40,012 bases of DNA from DATATV01 sp035551355 (GCA_035551355.1 DASZNF010000045.1:1-40012); one strand, 5' to 3'. Shown: positions 1-8,607, counted from the first letter of the stretch. Numbers and translations are program-made. The notes: generated by a model from the letters alone, not told the origin.

Positions 1-2
1 AG

Positions 3-200
3 ATCGAGATCGATTTGCTCCCGATCGGTCTGGCGTTCCACCCCGGTGAACAGCTCCGCTTCGTCATCAGCGGCCGGTCCCTGCTGGGGCCGATGATGCC
101 CCGACTTTACGAGTTCTCCCCGGCCAACAGCGGGCAGCACGTCATCCACACCGGCGGCGACCACGCTTCCTATCTGCAACTGCCCGTGCAGGCGCGCTAA
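3..200 (+). CDS. C-terminal end of a CocE/NonD-type hydrolase (partial)
   Basis: Only the last 65 codons are present; the frame is open from the window edge and ends at TAA 198-200. The visible residues (GLAFHPGEQLRFVISG near the start, then N-x-G-x-H-x-I-H-T-G-G and a final S-x-L-x-L-P-V) match the end of the X-Pro dipeptidyl-peptidase C-terminal, jelly-roll domain found in CocE/NonD serine hydrolases. Members cleave ester or amide bonds, but the catalytic alpha/beta-hydrolase domain lies outside the window, so the substrate cannot be inferred. The gene reads toward the interrupted cyclase gene that starts 131 bases later on the same strand, and the two may have formed an operon. Confidence 0.7.
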   Translation: MEIDLLPIGLAFHPGEQLRFVISGRSLLGPMMPRLYEFSPANSGQHVIHTGGDHASYLQLPVQAR

Positions 201-331
201 TCGCCGTTGTCGACGTGGCGTGGGTGTGGCGGGCCGGTACGCCCGCCGGCCTCGACACCGGCCCACCGGCTGGACCCGCAATGCCGCACGATGCCGTGTC
301 CGAGCCCTCGGGCGCAGAATGGAGAGCAACC

Positions 332-466
332 GTGACCAACGATGGCGTGCTGACGAACTGGGGCCGATGGGGCACCGACGATCCGTGGGGCACGTTGCGG
401 TTGATTGACTCGGCAGCACGCGAACGGGCCGCCGCAGAGGTGCGCAGCGGGCTCCACGTCAGCCTG
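332..466 (+). pseudogene. Cyclase-family protein, N-terminal fragment cut by an IS
   Basis: A GTG start at 332 has a good ribosome binding site (GGAGAG at 321-326). The peptide begins VTNDGVLTNWGRWG, followed by DD-x-x-GTL-x-LI and RSGLHVSL. This is the typical N-terminus of the cyclase / kynurenine-formamidase-like metal hydrolase family (N-W-G-R-W-G-x-D-D-x-x-G-T-L-N-L-I). Homology stops after about 45 residues, where the left inverted repeat of the IS begins at 465. The zinc-binding core of the family is missing, and I see no continuation beyond the right IS end at 1652, so sequence was probably lost as well as interrupted. It is a dead fragment; the frame runs on into the IS to a chance stop at 532. 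Confidence 0.65.
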
Positions 467-1652
467 TGGGGTTCCAAAAGTCAGTCACTGGCTCTGACCA
501 GTAGTTTTACGCGGCCTGTTCGTACTCGTTGATCAGGCCGCCGAGGAGGCGCTGTCGCTTGATTCGCTGGGAGTTGAGGTTCGCCACGGGGTAGGTCGGG
601 CGGGGTGGGCGGAGCTCGCGGGACCGGTGCGGCCGCCGACCGTTGTAGTGCCGGACGTAGTCGGCGAGCACGGCGTTGAGGTGCCGCTGGCTCAGGATCA
701 GCATGCGGTCGGTGAGCTCGGATCTGGCGGTAAGTACGAACCGTTCGGCGCAGCAGTTCGCCCGTGGGCAACGCGGAGGAATCTTCACCGGCGTGATCCC
801 CACGTCGGCCAGGACAGCATCGAACGAGGCCGCGGACTGGCCAGCCCGGTCGCGGACGAGAAACCTGAACTCGCCGACTCGATCACCGAGATCCATCACA
901 AGGTTGCGGATCTGCTGCGTGGTCCACCTGCCGTCCGGGTGGGTAGTCGTGCCGAGAACGTGGACGTAGCGGCTGCCGACCTCCAACACGAACAACACGT
1001 AGATCCGCTGGAGGGTGACCGCGCAGTCGACGTGGAAAAAGTCGCACGCCAGCATCGTCGATGCCTGCGTACGCAGGAACTGCCGCCAGGTCGTGTCGGT
1101 CTGCCGGTCCGGCGCGGGAGGTATGCGCGCCCGCTTCAGGATCCGCCGGATCGTCGAGGAGCCGACCCGGTGTCCAAGCTTGAGCAGCTCGCCCTGAATC
1201 CTCTTGTATCCCCAATTGTGGTTCTCGGTGGCCATCCGTTCGATCAGCTCGGTAATCGCCTCATCGACGGGCGGACGGCCGACCCGATGTGGGTAGGTCC
1301 ACTTCGCGGCTACCAGGCGCCGGTGCCAGCGCAGGATCGTGGCCGGGGTGACCAACCGGTGCAGCCGCAGCCCCGTGGGTAGCACGCGGACCAACGCAGC
1401 GACCATCGCCCGGTCGGCCCAGTCCAGGCGAGGTTTCGGGTTGCCTCTGCGCAGCACGGCCACCTCGTGGCGGAGCACCAGCAACTCGACGTCCTTGGAC
1501 GCCGACGAGCGACCGAGCAACACCAACAGGCCCACCAGCCTGAGGAAGATCAGATAGAGCAGACGCAGCGCCACGGCTGGCGATCATGCCCTGCCCGTCA
1601 CGTGTCCGTTGCCGCAGGTCGGACCCGTTGGACCGACTTCTGGAACCCCACA
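465..1652 (-). mobile_element. Insertion sequence, 1188 bp, single DDE (rve) transposase
   Basis: The left end begins TGTGGGGTTCCA at 465. The right end, read on the opposite strand from 1652, begins with the same 12 bases, and the match continues as AAGTC-R-GTC with few differences over about 22 bases. The termini are therefore imperfect inverted repeats with TG...CA ends, as in the IS3 and IS481 groups. The element encloses one transposase on the minus strand. The flanks (AGCC on the left, GGCA on the right) are not a target duplication, which suggests a deletion or rearrangement beside the element. It lies in a cyclase-family gene whose 3' part is gone. Confidence 0.8.
507..1574 (-). CDS. 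IS transposase with integrase core (rve) domain
   Basis: This 355-residue protein should catalyse DNA cleavage and strand transfer at the IS ends. The N-terminal third carries a region typical of this actinobacterial group (LRHEVAVLRR, then RLDWADRA, then TPATILRWHRRLV), followed by a Lys/Arg-rich GYKRIQGEL helix. The DDE core follows: first Asp in LACDFFHVD, second in FLVRDRAG and the Glu in CCAERF. Close relatives usually have RDRD-A-K-F at the second site. Here it reads RDRAGQS, but the first Asp, which I take as catalytic, is kept. The tail (RRPHR, then P..R..P) is also typical. Length and frame look intact, so it may be active. Family assignment (IS3/IS481-like) is by motif only. Confidence 0.85.
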   Translation of the reverse strand: MALRLLYLIFLRLVGLLVLLGRSSASKDVELLVLRHEVAVLRRGNPKPRLDWADRAMVAALVRVLPTGLRLHRLVTPATILRWHRRLVAAKWTYPHRVGRPPVDEAITELIERMATENHNWGYKRIQGELLKLGHRVGSSTIRRILKRARIPPAPDRQTDTTWRQFLRTQASTMLACDFFHVDCAVTLQRIYVLFVLEVGSRYVHVLGTTTHPDGRWTTQQIRNLVMDLGDRVGEFRFLVRDRAGQSAASFDAVLADVGITPVKIPPRCPRANCCAERFVLTARSELTDRMLILSQRHLNAVLADYVRHYNGRRPHRSRELRPPRPTYPVANLNSQRIKRQRLLGGLINEYEQAA

Positions 1653-2020
1653 GGCATTCCCCACTTGATCCGCCCCCGTCGATCCGGGCAGACGCTGGCG
1701 TCCTGGATCGCGGCGACACCCGCAGCATGATGACTCGCTCCTAGCCAGCAGGTGGTGCCAGGTTAGTGGCTTCGTCTTGGTCAGGCGGTCTCAGGAACAT
1801 CGCCGTCAAACAACTCGCAGGGACCGGATCCGTTCCTCCGCTCGCTACCGCCGCGGATGCGGCCGACCCACCACGTCCACCGATGGGAGCCCGCCGGTTT
1901 GTCGGTTGGTGCACCTGGCGACGTTGGGCGGACGACTGCCACGTCTGGAACGGCTGGGGAGGTCGCGTTCGGTTCAGCCGCTGAGCTGCGATGTTCCCAA
2001 TACGGTCACGCACCGTGACA
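1653..2020. other. Gene-free stretch between the IS and the glnA 3' region
   Basis: I find no convincing gene here. A short plus-strand frame ending at the TAG near 1741 and two frames of 70-120 codons between 1741 and 2145 have no recognisable domains or good start sites. The missing 3' part of the cyclase gene is not here in any frame I checked. Confidence 0.5.
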
Positions 2021-2060
2021 AACGGCCGGTCCCGCACAGGTGGCGGAACCGGCCGTTTTT
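2021..2060. terminator. Rho-independent terminator beyond glnA
   Basis: A perfect 10-bp stem (AACGGCCGGT at 2021-2030 with its complement at 2048-2057) encloses a 17-base loop. A run of five T lies on the plus strand and A's precede it on the other, so it can act in both directions. It sits 73 bases past the glnA stop codon on the minus strand. Confidence 0.75.
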
Positions 2061-2132
2061 CGCTATGACGGCCTGTAGACGGCCTGGGGTGGTCGAAAAC
2101 AGGCGTTTAACCAGGTCAGACCCGGTTGTGCA

Positions 2133-3557
<1,425 letters not shown>

Positions 3558-3703
3558 CCTCGTTGGCTCCTTGTCGATCGTTCAATTGGTACCGGTTCGG
3601 CGCATCATTGCTGGCACGCCATGGTTGCCGGTCACCATCGTTGCATTCGCGTCCGAATCGGGGAACGCGCCAGCCGTTCGGGTGACGACGGTAGGAGGGT
3701 GGT

Positions 3704-3741
3704 GTTGCCCGACGGTCACCCTTGTGTTTCATGGACGTTAA
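3704..3741 (-). promoter_or_regulatory. GlnR box upstream of glnA
   Basis: Read on the minus strand, four pentamers are spaced by exactly six bases: TTAAC-n6-GAAAC-n6-GTGAC-n6-GCAAC. The known actinobacterial GlnR box is GTNAC-n6-GAAAC-n6-GTNAC-n6-GAAAC, so only one base differs in each of the first and last pentamers. The near edge lies 147 bases upstream of the glnA start and 80 bases from the divergent RDD start, so nitrogen-limitation control of glnA is very likely. Confidence 0.85.
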
Positions 3742-3820
3742 CCAGGGTGCGCCCTCGTGCGCGACCACGGTAAATGCCCCAGAGGCGGGGGTGTGCCAGG
3801 GGCTGACTTACCCTGGAGGA

Positions 3821-4312
3821 GTGAGCAGTTGGATCAGTTCCTGGCTGGCCGGCGAGAGTTTGGTCACTGAACGTGAAAGTACGCCCCGTTCGGCCGACTC
3901 CTACCGCGGCGAGCGGCTCGGTCTGCCCGAGGACGGGGCGGGCGCGGTGGCCCGCCCGGCGCGCAAGCTCGGCGCCTTCCTGATCGACCTCGTGATCGCC
4001 GCGCTGATCACCTCGTTGTTCACCCACCCGAGTTTCACCGACCCGGGCTCGATGTCGGCGCAGAACTACTGGAGCACCCTGGTCTGGGCGCTGATCACGC
4101 TGGTCGGCGTCGGCTTCTTCGGCCTCACCCCGGGCATGACCTTCCTGGGCATCCGGGTGGCCCGGCTGGACGGCAGGGCCATGGTCGGCCCGCTGCGCGC
4201 GCTGCTGCGCACCGTGCTGACCGCGCTGATCGTGCCAGCGGTCATCTGGGACGTGGACTTCCGCGGCTGGCACGACCGGGCGGTCGGCACCGTGGTCGTG
4301 CGCCTGCGCTGA
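3821..4312 (+). CDS. RDD family membrane protein
   Basis: A 163-residue inner-membrane protein of unknown function. The first 45 residues are soluble (SSWISSWLAGES, then RGERLGLPEDG). The RDD core follows: ARKLGAFLIDLVIAALITSLF as the first membrane segment, LVWALITLVGVGFFGL as the second, then TPGMTFLGIRVARLDG and a third segment around LTALIVPAVIWDV ending in WHDRAVGTVVV. I chose GTG 3821 because the conserved N-terminal (S-x-W-L-x-G...RLGLP) begins there. A TACCCT hexamer at 3809-3814, exactly six bases before, suggests a leaderless mRNA; the GGAGG in between is too close to act as a normal ribosome binding site. It corresponds to Rv2219A beside glnA1 in mycobacteria. The role is unknown. 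Confidence 0.85.
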   Translation: MSSWISSWLAGESLVTERESTPRSADSYRGERLGLPEDGAGAVARPARKLGAFLIDLVIAALITSLFTHPSFTDPGSMSAQNYWSTLVWALITLVGVGFFGLTPGMTFLGIRVARLDGRAMVGPLRALLRTVLTALIVPAVIWDVDFRGWHDRAVGTVVVRLR

Positions 4313-4361
4313 GGCGCCCTCCCGGCAAACCGGGCCCGGCGCTTCTCCCGACCCGACACAA

Positions 4362-4402
4362 ACCAGCCGCCGACCGTGGATTTCCGCTGGTCGGCGGCTG
4401 GT
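4362..4402. terminator. Bidirectional terminator between convergent genes
   Basis: A perfect 14-bp stem (4362-4375 with 4389-4402) around a 13-base loop lies between the RDD stop (4312) and the DUF4191 stop (4423). It has no long T-run, as is common in actinobacteria. Confidence 0.75.
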
Positions 4403-4422
4403 GAAACGAGATCGGCGCAGGG

Positions 4423-5166
4423 TCAGCGGCGGCGCATGGTGCGTTGCACGTTGCGCATCCGGGCGCCCTGCGGCAGCGGCCCCTTCGGCATCGCGGCGGC
4501 CCGGCTGGACAGCGAGGCCAACCGGGTCTCCATCGAGTCGACCTGCGAGGCGGTGATGTTGCGGGGCAGCTTCATGATGTGCTGCTGCAGCTTGGACAGC
4601 GGGATCTGGCCATCGTCGTTGCCCACGATCACGTCGTAGATCGGGGTGCTGCCGACCACCCGGGACACCCGTTTCTTCTCCTGCGCGAGCAGGCCCTTCA
4701 CCCGGTGCGTCGCGCCCTCACCCACCAGGACGACGCCGGGCCGGCCGAGCACCCGGTGCACCACGTCCAACTGGGTGGTGCCGGCCACCGTGGGGGTCAC
4801 CGTCCACCGGCCGCGCATGTTGTCCAGCGCCCACGCCGCCGCGCCCGGCTGGCCCTCGGCCTTGGAGTAGACGTTGCGCTGCACCCGGCGGCCGAACACG
4901 ATCACCGCGAGCAGGATGCCCACGACGACGCCCAGCGGCAGCACGGCCCACAGGCCGAGGTGGAAGATGAAGCCGACCGCGATGGCGATCACCACCGGCA
5001 GCAGGATGCAGCCGATCATCCACGGCAACAACCACTTGTCCTCGCGGCGTTGCATCTTGAACGCCTCGAAGAACTGGGTCCACCGTTCCCGGCGCTGCGC
5101 GCGGCGACCCTTCGCCGCCTCCTTGGCCTCTGCCTTGGTCGCGGCCTTGTCCTGCTTACCTGCCAT
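4423..5166 (-). CDS. DUF4191 membrane protein
   Basis: A 247-residue conserved actinobacterial protein of unknown function. A charged N-terminal stretch rich in Lys, Ala and Glu (residues 1-45) precedes two adjacent membrane segments (WMIGCILLPVVIAIAVGFIF and WAVLPLGVVVGILLAVIVFG). A soluble domain follows with RGRWTVTPTVAGTTQLDVVHRVLGRPGVVLVGEG, where W-x-V-x-P-T-V-A-x-T and H-R-V-x-G-R-P-G-x-x-L are family signatures. The basic C-terminus contains MRRR. I start it at ATG 5166 (MAGKQDKAATK); the frame is open ten codons further upstream but without a better start. It is the Rv2219-like member of the glnA1 neighbourhood and is convergent with the RDD gene across a shared terminator. Confidence 0.85.
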   Translation of the reverse strand: MAGKQDKAATKAEAKEAAKGRRAQRRERWTQFFEAFKMQRREDKWLLPWMIGCILLPVVIAIAVGFIFHLGLWAVLPLGVVVGILLAVIVFGRRVQRNVYSKAEGQPGAAAWALDNMRGRWTVTPTVAGTTQLDVVHRVLGRPGVVLVGEGATHRVKGLLAQEKKRVSRVVGSTPIYDVIVGNDDGQIPLSKLQQHIMKLPRNITASQVDSMETRLASLSSRAAAMPKGPLPQGARMRNVQRTMRRR

Positions 5167-5285
5167 GCCCACCAGGATACGGCCGGGCTGATTCACGCCA
5201 TACGGGGACTTGACCCCGTTCCGTATGACACATTCCCAGCGTCCCCGGCCGGTCCGCCCCGGAGGGGCGCGCCGAGGATGCGAGG

Positions 5286-7433
5286 ATGCCGGGCATGAAC
5301 GGGGAACGGCGGATATTGGACGGTCTGGACCCCGAGCAGCGCGCGGTGGTGCAGGCTCCGCGCGGCCCGGTCTGTGTGCTCGCGGGGGCGGGCACCGGCA
5401 AGACCCGGGCCATCACCCGGCGTATCGCGCACCTCGTGACGGCCGGGCACGTGTCACCCGGTCAGGTGCTCGCGGTCAGCTTCACCAACCGGGCCGCCGG
5501 CGAGATGCGCACCCGGCTGCGCGCGCTGGACGTGCCCGCGGTGCAGGCCCGCACCTTCCACTCCGCGTGCATGCGTCAGCTGCGCTACTTCTGGCCGCGG
5601 GTGGTCGGTGACGAGCCGTGGCAGCTGCTGGACAACAAGGTTCGGCTGGTGGCGCAGGCCGCGCACCGGGCCGGCCTGCGCGCCGAGACCGAGTCGCTCT
5701 ACGACCTGACCCGGGAGATCGAGTGGGCCAAGGCCAGCCTGATCGGCCCTGAGGCCTACCCGGCCGCGGCGGCCCGGGCCCAGCGGGACGCGCCGTTCGC
5801 GGTGGACCAAGTGGCCGCCACCTACACCGGTTACGAGGCGCTCAAGAACCAGGCCCGGCTGCTGGACTTCGACGATCACCTGCTGCACACCGCGGCCGCG
5901 CTGGAGGAACACGCCGAGGTGGCGACCGAGTTCCGGGAGCGCTACCGCTGTTTCATCGTGGACGAGTACCAGGACGTGAACCCGCTGCAGCAGCGGGTGC
6001 TGGACGCCTGGCTGGGCCCGCGCGACGACCTGACCGTGGTCGGTGACGCCAACCAGACCATTTTCTCCTTCACCGGCGCCTCGCCGCGGCCGCTGCTGGA
6101 GTTCACCCGGCGCTTCCCGGAGGCCACCGTGGTCCGGTTGGAGCGGGACTACCGGTCCACGCCCGAGGTGGTGTCGCTGGCCAACCGGGTGATCGGCGCG
6201 GCCCGGGACCGACCGGCCGGGTCCCGGCTGAAGCTGATCGGCCAGCGCGAGCGCGGGCCCGAGCCGCGGTTCGCCGAGTACGAGGACGAGCCGACCGAGG
6301 CCGGCGCGGTGGCCGCGCGGATCAAGGACCTGCTGGACGCCGGGGTGTCGGCCAGCGAGATCGCGGTGCTGTTCCGGGTGAACGCGCAGTCCGAGGTGTA
6401 CGAGCAGGCGCTGGCCGAGGCGGGCGTGCCGTATCTGGTGCGCGGCGGGGAGCGGTTCTTCGTACGGCCGGAGGTCCGGCAGGCGATGCTGGCCCTGCGC
6501 CAGGCCGCGTCGGCCGGCCGGGAGGGTGAGCTGCCCGGGGTGGTGCGCGAGGTGCTCGGACCGCTGGGCCTCACCGCGGAGCCGCCCTCGGGTGGCGCGG
6601 CCCGCGGGCGCTGGGAGTCGCTGCTGGCGCTGGTGGAACTGGCCGAGGAACTGGCCGCGTCGGCCCCCGGGGCCGGGCTGGCCCAGTACGTGGCCGAGCT
6701 GGAGCAGCGGGCCGACGCGCAGCACCCGCCGACCGTGGAAGGCGTGACCCTGGCGTCGCTGCACGCGGCCAAGGGCCTGGAGTGGGACGCGGTGTTCCTG
6801 GTCGGATTGGTCGAGGGCACGCTGCCCATCCAGCACGCCGACTCCGACGCCGCCGCCGTGGAGGAGGAGCGCAGGCTGTTCTACGTCGGCGTGACCCGCG
6901 CCCGGGAACATCTGTCGCTCAGCTGGGCGCTGTCCCGCACGCCGGGTGGCCCGCGCCGCCGGCGCCGCAGCCGGTTTCTGTACGGCCTGATCCCCGAGGG
7001 GCACCCCGCGACCCGCGTGCCCACCGGCCGGTCCCGCGATGGCTGGCGCGACGGCGGCCGGGACGGCGGGGTCAAACCGCGTTGCCGGGTGTGCGGCGAG
7101 GCGCTGGTCGGGACGCTGCCGGTGAAGCTGGGCCGGTGCGCCGACTGTCCGTCCAATGTGGATGAAGAATTGCTGGCGAAGCTGCGGTCCTGGCGCAGCG
7201 CGCGGGCCAAGCAGCTGTCGGTGCCCTCCTATGTCGTGTTCACCGATGCCACGCTGATGGCGATCGCCGAACAGCGACCCGTTGATCCTTCTGGATTGGT
7301 CGCCATTTCCGGAATTGGCGCGGCCAAACTGGAGCGGTTTGGTCACGATGTGTTGGCGTTGGTGACCGGCGATGGAGATAGTGTGGATAACGTCGCCGTT
7401 GCCCGGTCGGACAACGGCCAAGGCGAGCCGTAA
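5286..7433 (+). CDS. uvrD2: ATP-dependent DNA helicase UvrD2 (SF1A with HRDC domain)
   Basis: A 3'-5' DNA helicase of superfamily 1A. The Walker A motif is at residues 33-40 (AGAGTGKT). The DExx box is VDEYQDVNPLQQ near residue 225. VVGDANQTIFSFTGA (motif III), LERDYRST (motif IV), TLASLHAAKGLEWDAVFLVGL (motif V) and FYVGVTRARE (motif VI) follow in order. The last 120 residues carry a four-Cys cluster (C-x2-C ... C-x2-C, about residues 600-620) and an HRDC domain ending in ISGIGAAKLERFG. This layout defines mycobacterial UvrD2 and separates it from UvrD1/PcrA. The start may be ATG 5286 or ATG 5295; neither has a clear ribosome binding site. It stands next to whiB7, as Rv3198c does. Confidence 0.95.
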   Translation: MPGMNGERRILDGLDPEQRAVVQAPRGPVCVLAGAGTGKTRAITRRIAHLVTAGHVSPGQVLAVSFTNRAAGEMRTRLRALDVPAVQARTFHSACMRQLRYFWPRVVGDEPWQLLDNKVRLVAQAAHRAGLRAETESLYDLTREIEWAKASLIGPEAYPAAAARAQRDAPFAVDQVAATYTGYEALKNQARLLDFDDHLLHTAAALEEHAEVATEFRERYRCFIVDEYQDVNPLQQRVLDAWLGPRDDLTVVGDANQTIFSFTGASPRPLLEFTRRFPEATVVRLERDYRSTPEVVSLANRVIGAARDRPAGSRLKLIGQRERGPEPRFAEYEDEPTEAGAVAARIKDLLDAGVSASEIAVLFRVNAQSEVYEQALAEAGVPYLVRGGERFFVRPEVRQAMLALRQAASAGREGELPGVVREVLGPLGLTAEPPSGGAARGRWESLLALVELAEELAASAPGAGLAQYVAELEQRADAQHPPTVEGVTLASLHAAKGLEWDAVFLVGLVEGTLPIQHADSDAAAVEEERRLFYVGVTRAREHLSLSWALSRTPGGPRRRRRSRFLYGLIPEGHPATRVPTGRSRDGWRDGGRDGGVKPRCRVCGEALVGTLPVKLGRCADCPSNVDEELLAKLRSWRSARAKQLSVPSYVVFTDATLMAIAEQRPVDPSGLVAISGIGAAKLERFGHDVLALVTGDGDSVDNVAVARSDNGQGEP

Positions 7434-7506
7434 CACCTGATCAGCGACGGTGTCAACCGATTTTGTGAGGGCCTGTCGCCTGTTGCGGTTAATCCGAAAG
7501 AAACTC

Positions 7507-7536
7507 TTGCCTCGGACGGTCGAGACACAATACTCT
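7507..7536 (+). promoter_or_regulatory. Candidate whiB7 promoter
   Basis: TTGCCT (7507-7512) and TACTCT (7531-7536) are separated by 18 bases, a reasonable SigA-type promoter about 70 bases before the upstream ORF. An A-rich patch (GAAAGAAA) lies just before the -35. Known WhiB7-activated promoters have an AT-rich element at that place, bound by the WhiB7 AT-hook, so autoactivation is plausible. Confidence 0.5.
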
Positions 7537-7607
7537 GCATGAGTCGGGCCGTCAGGCCCGGAACTAGTGGGCAAAACCAGACCCAGTCGAGCAAGGAGGT
7601 GGCCCCG

Positions 7608-7817
7608 ATGACAAACACTCAGATTGTCAGCACCCCTGGCTACCTTCTGACCGGGGGTACCGGTGTGTCCGCGGGCTGCTGGCCGAGCGCTGTGCGCTAC
7701 AGCCGTGTCCGGCACGACGGGATCAACCCCGCCGCTGCGATGTCCAAGCAGGTCCGACCGACCACCGTTGATGTTCCGACCGGTACTCCGCCGTCCGCGT
7801 GCTGGAGGCGTCCATGA
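7608..7817 (+). CDS. whiB7 leader ORF (upstream ORF, 69 codons)
   Basis: An ATG at 7608 follows a perfect AAGGAGGT ribosome binding site (7593-7600), so the frame is almost certainly translated. The 69-residue peptide (starting MTNTQIVSTPGYLLTGG, ending PPSACWRRP) has no known domain. It lies between the whiB7 promoter and whiB7. A stable hairpin overlaps its stop codon and an intrinsic terminator follows 30 bases later. This is the known layout of whiB7/wblC leaders, in which stalled translation of the leader ORF by ribosome-targeting drugs relieves termination. The peptide itself is probably unimportant. The upstream in-frame ATG at 7539 lacks a ribosome binding site. Confidence 0.75.
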   Translation: MTNTQIVSTPGYLLTGGTGVSAGCWPSAVRYSRVRHDGINPAAAMSKQVRPTTVDVPTGTPPSACWRRP

Positions 7818-7834
7818 CAGCAATGTCAGGACGT
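7808..7834 (+). promoter_or_regulatory. Hairpin with GCAA tetraloop over the leader-ORF stop codon
   Basis: Bases 7808-7813 pair with 7829-7834 and 7815-7819 with 7824-7828. One A is bulged and the loop is GCAA, a GNRA tetraloop. The stop codon of the leader ORF (7815-7817) lies in the stem, so a ribosome finishing or stalling in the ORF would control this structure. Confidence 0.55.
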
Positions 7835-7846
7835 GCAGGCTTCCCA

Positions 7847-7882
7847 GGCCGCGGACCCGTAAATCGGATCCGCGGCCTTTTT
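7847..7882 (+). terminator. whiB7 leader attenuator (intrinsic terminator)
   Basis: A 9-bp GC stem (GGCCGCGGA at 7847-7855 with its complement at 7869-7877) is followed directly by five T (7878-7882). It ends transcription before whiB7, whose start is 61 bases further on. TCCGCGG at 7668-7674, inside the leader ORF, repeats part of the right arm. It could pair with 7849-7855 as an antiterminator. Confidence 0.8.
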
Positions 7883-7942
7883 GTCGCTCCAGCACGGTCA
7901 CCGAACAGTTGTCCGCGCAAGATCGAGACAGGAGAGCAGGAG

Positions 7943-8326
7943 ATGTTGACCGCAACAGCCCCATGTGGGGATGGGTCGTTGCTTGAGCCCGACAGAGGAT
8001 TGGTCGGGTTGCTGGATGCCACCGCACCACTGGCCAGGCCCGACGTGCCCTGCCAGGCCAACAACCCGGACCTGTGGTTCGCCGAATCGCCGGTGGAACT
8101 GGAGCGGGCGAAGGCGCTGTGCGCCGACTGCCCGGTCCGCGCGCAGTGTCTGGCCGGCGCCCTCGAACGGCACGAGCCGTGGGGCGTGTGGGGTGGCGAA
8201 ATCTTCGAACGGGGCGTGGTTATCGCCCGCAAGCGGCCGAGGGGACGGCCCCGCAAGGAAGACCGCCGGCTCGACGAACGGCCGGCAGCCGTAATGACCC
8301 AGCTCGACCAGGAGGCCGCCGCATGA
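7943..8326 (+). CDS. whiB7: WhiB7 transcriptional regulator
   Basis: A 127-residue iron-sulfur regulator that binds SigA and activates intrinsic antibiotic-resistance genes, including its own. Four cluster-ligating cysteines lie at residues 37, 60, 63 and 69 (C...C-A-D-C-x5-C). The G-V-W-G-G-E turn is at 81-86 and the AT-hook RGRP at 100-103 in a basic KRPRGRPRKED tail, the feature that marks WhiB7 among WhiB proteins. ATG 7943 has a purine-rich ribosome binding site (GGAGAGCAGGAG). The leader ORF and attenuator upstream fit drug-induced expression. Its stop overlaps the start of the next gene (ATGA). uvrD2 upstream and the ABC1-kinase gene downstream match the mycobacterial arrangement. Confidence 0.95.
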   Translation: MLTATAPCGDGSLLEPDRGLVGLLDATAPLARPDVPCQANNPDLWFAESPVELERAKALCADCPVRAQCLAGALERHEPWGVWGGEIFERGVVIARKRPRGRPRKEDRRLDERPAAVMTQLDQEAAA

Positions 8327-8553
8327 ACACCACCGATCGCACCGAAGCACCGGAATTTGTCGACAAAGCCTTTGACCACAAGGGGAATGCTGTGTTGTTG
8401 CTGCACGAAGACCTAGCCAGAGCACGAATGCGAGAGAGCCAACGGGCGGCCGCTCAGGCGCGGCTGGCCCGGCGGCTCGGCTCGGCCCGGCGTTGGCACC
8501 GTCTCGCCGAATGGGCGAATCGGCATGCGTCCAAGGCCGATGCCGGACTGTAG
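8323..8553 (+). CDS. Small protein translationally coupled to whiB7
   Basis: A 76-residue protein whose ATG overlaps the whiB7 stop by the ATGA arrangement, with GGAGG at 8311-8315 as ribosome binding site. It is therefore very likely made together with WhiB7. The sequence is charged and helical: an acidic first part (TDRTEAPEFVDKAF, then VLLLHEDLARARM) and a basic, Arg/Ala-rich second part (ESQRAAAQARLARRL, then WHRLAEWANRHA). No known domain, Cys pair or membrane segment is visible. A cytoplasmic helical protein linked to the WhiB7 response is the most that can be said. Confidence 0.7.
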   Translation: MNTTDRTEAPEFVDKAFDHKGNAVLLLHEDLARARMRESQRAAAQARLARRLGSARRWHRLAEWANRHASKADAGL

Positions 8554-8580
8554 AAACACGGATTGTGAATCATGAACAGG

Positions 8581-8607
8581 CGGGGCCGGGATGCTCTCCC
8601 GGCCCCG
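8581..8607 (+). terminator. Terminator hairpin after the whiB7 operon
   Basis: A perfect 11-bp GC stem (8581-8591 with 8597-8607) around a 5-base loop begins 28 bases past the last stop codon. There is no T-run, which is common for actinobacterial terminators. Confidence 0.6.

Noticed and set aside
461..1656. Target-site duplication around the IS
   Set aside because: The flanks AGCC and GGCA are complementary, not direct copies. They only extend the inverted repeat by a few bases.
5454..8030. An 858-codon open frame on the minus strand across uvrD2 and whiB7
   Set aside because: It lies opposite well-supported genes and is rich in Arg, Gly, Pro and His with no domain. It is an antisense artefact of high GC.
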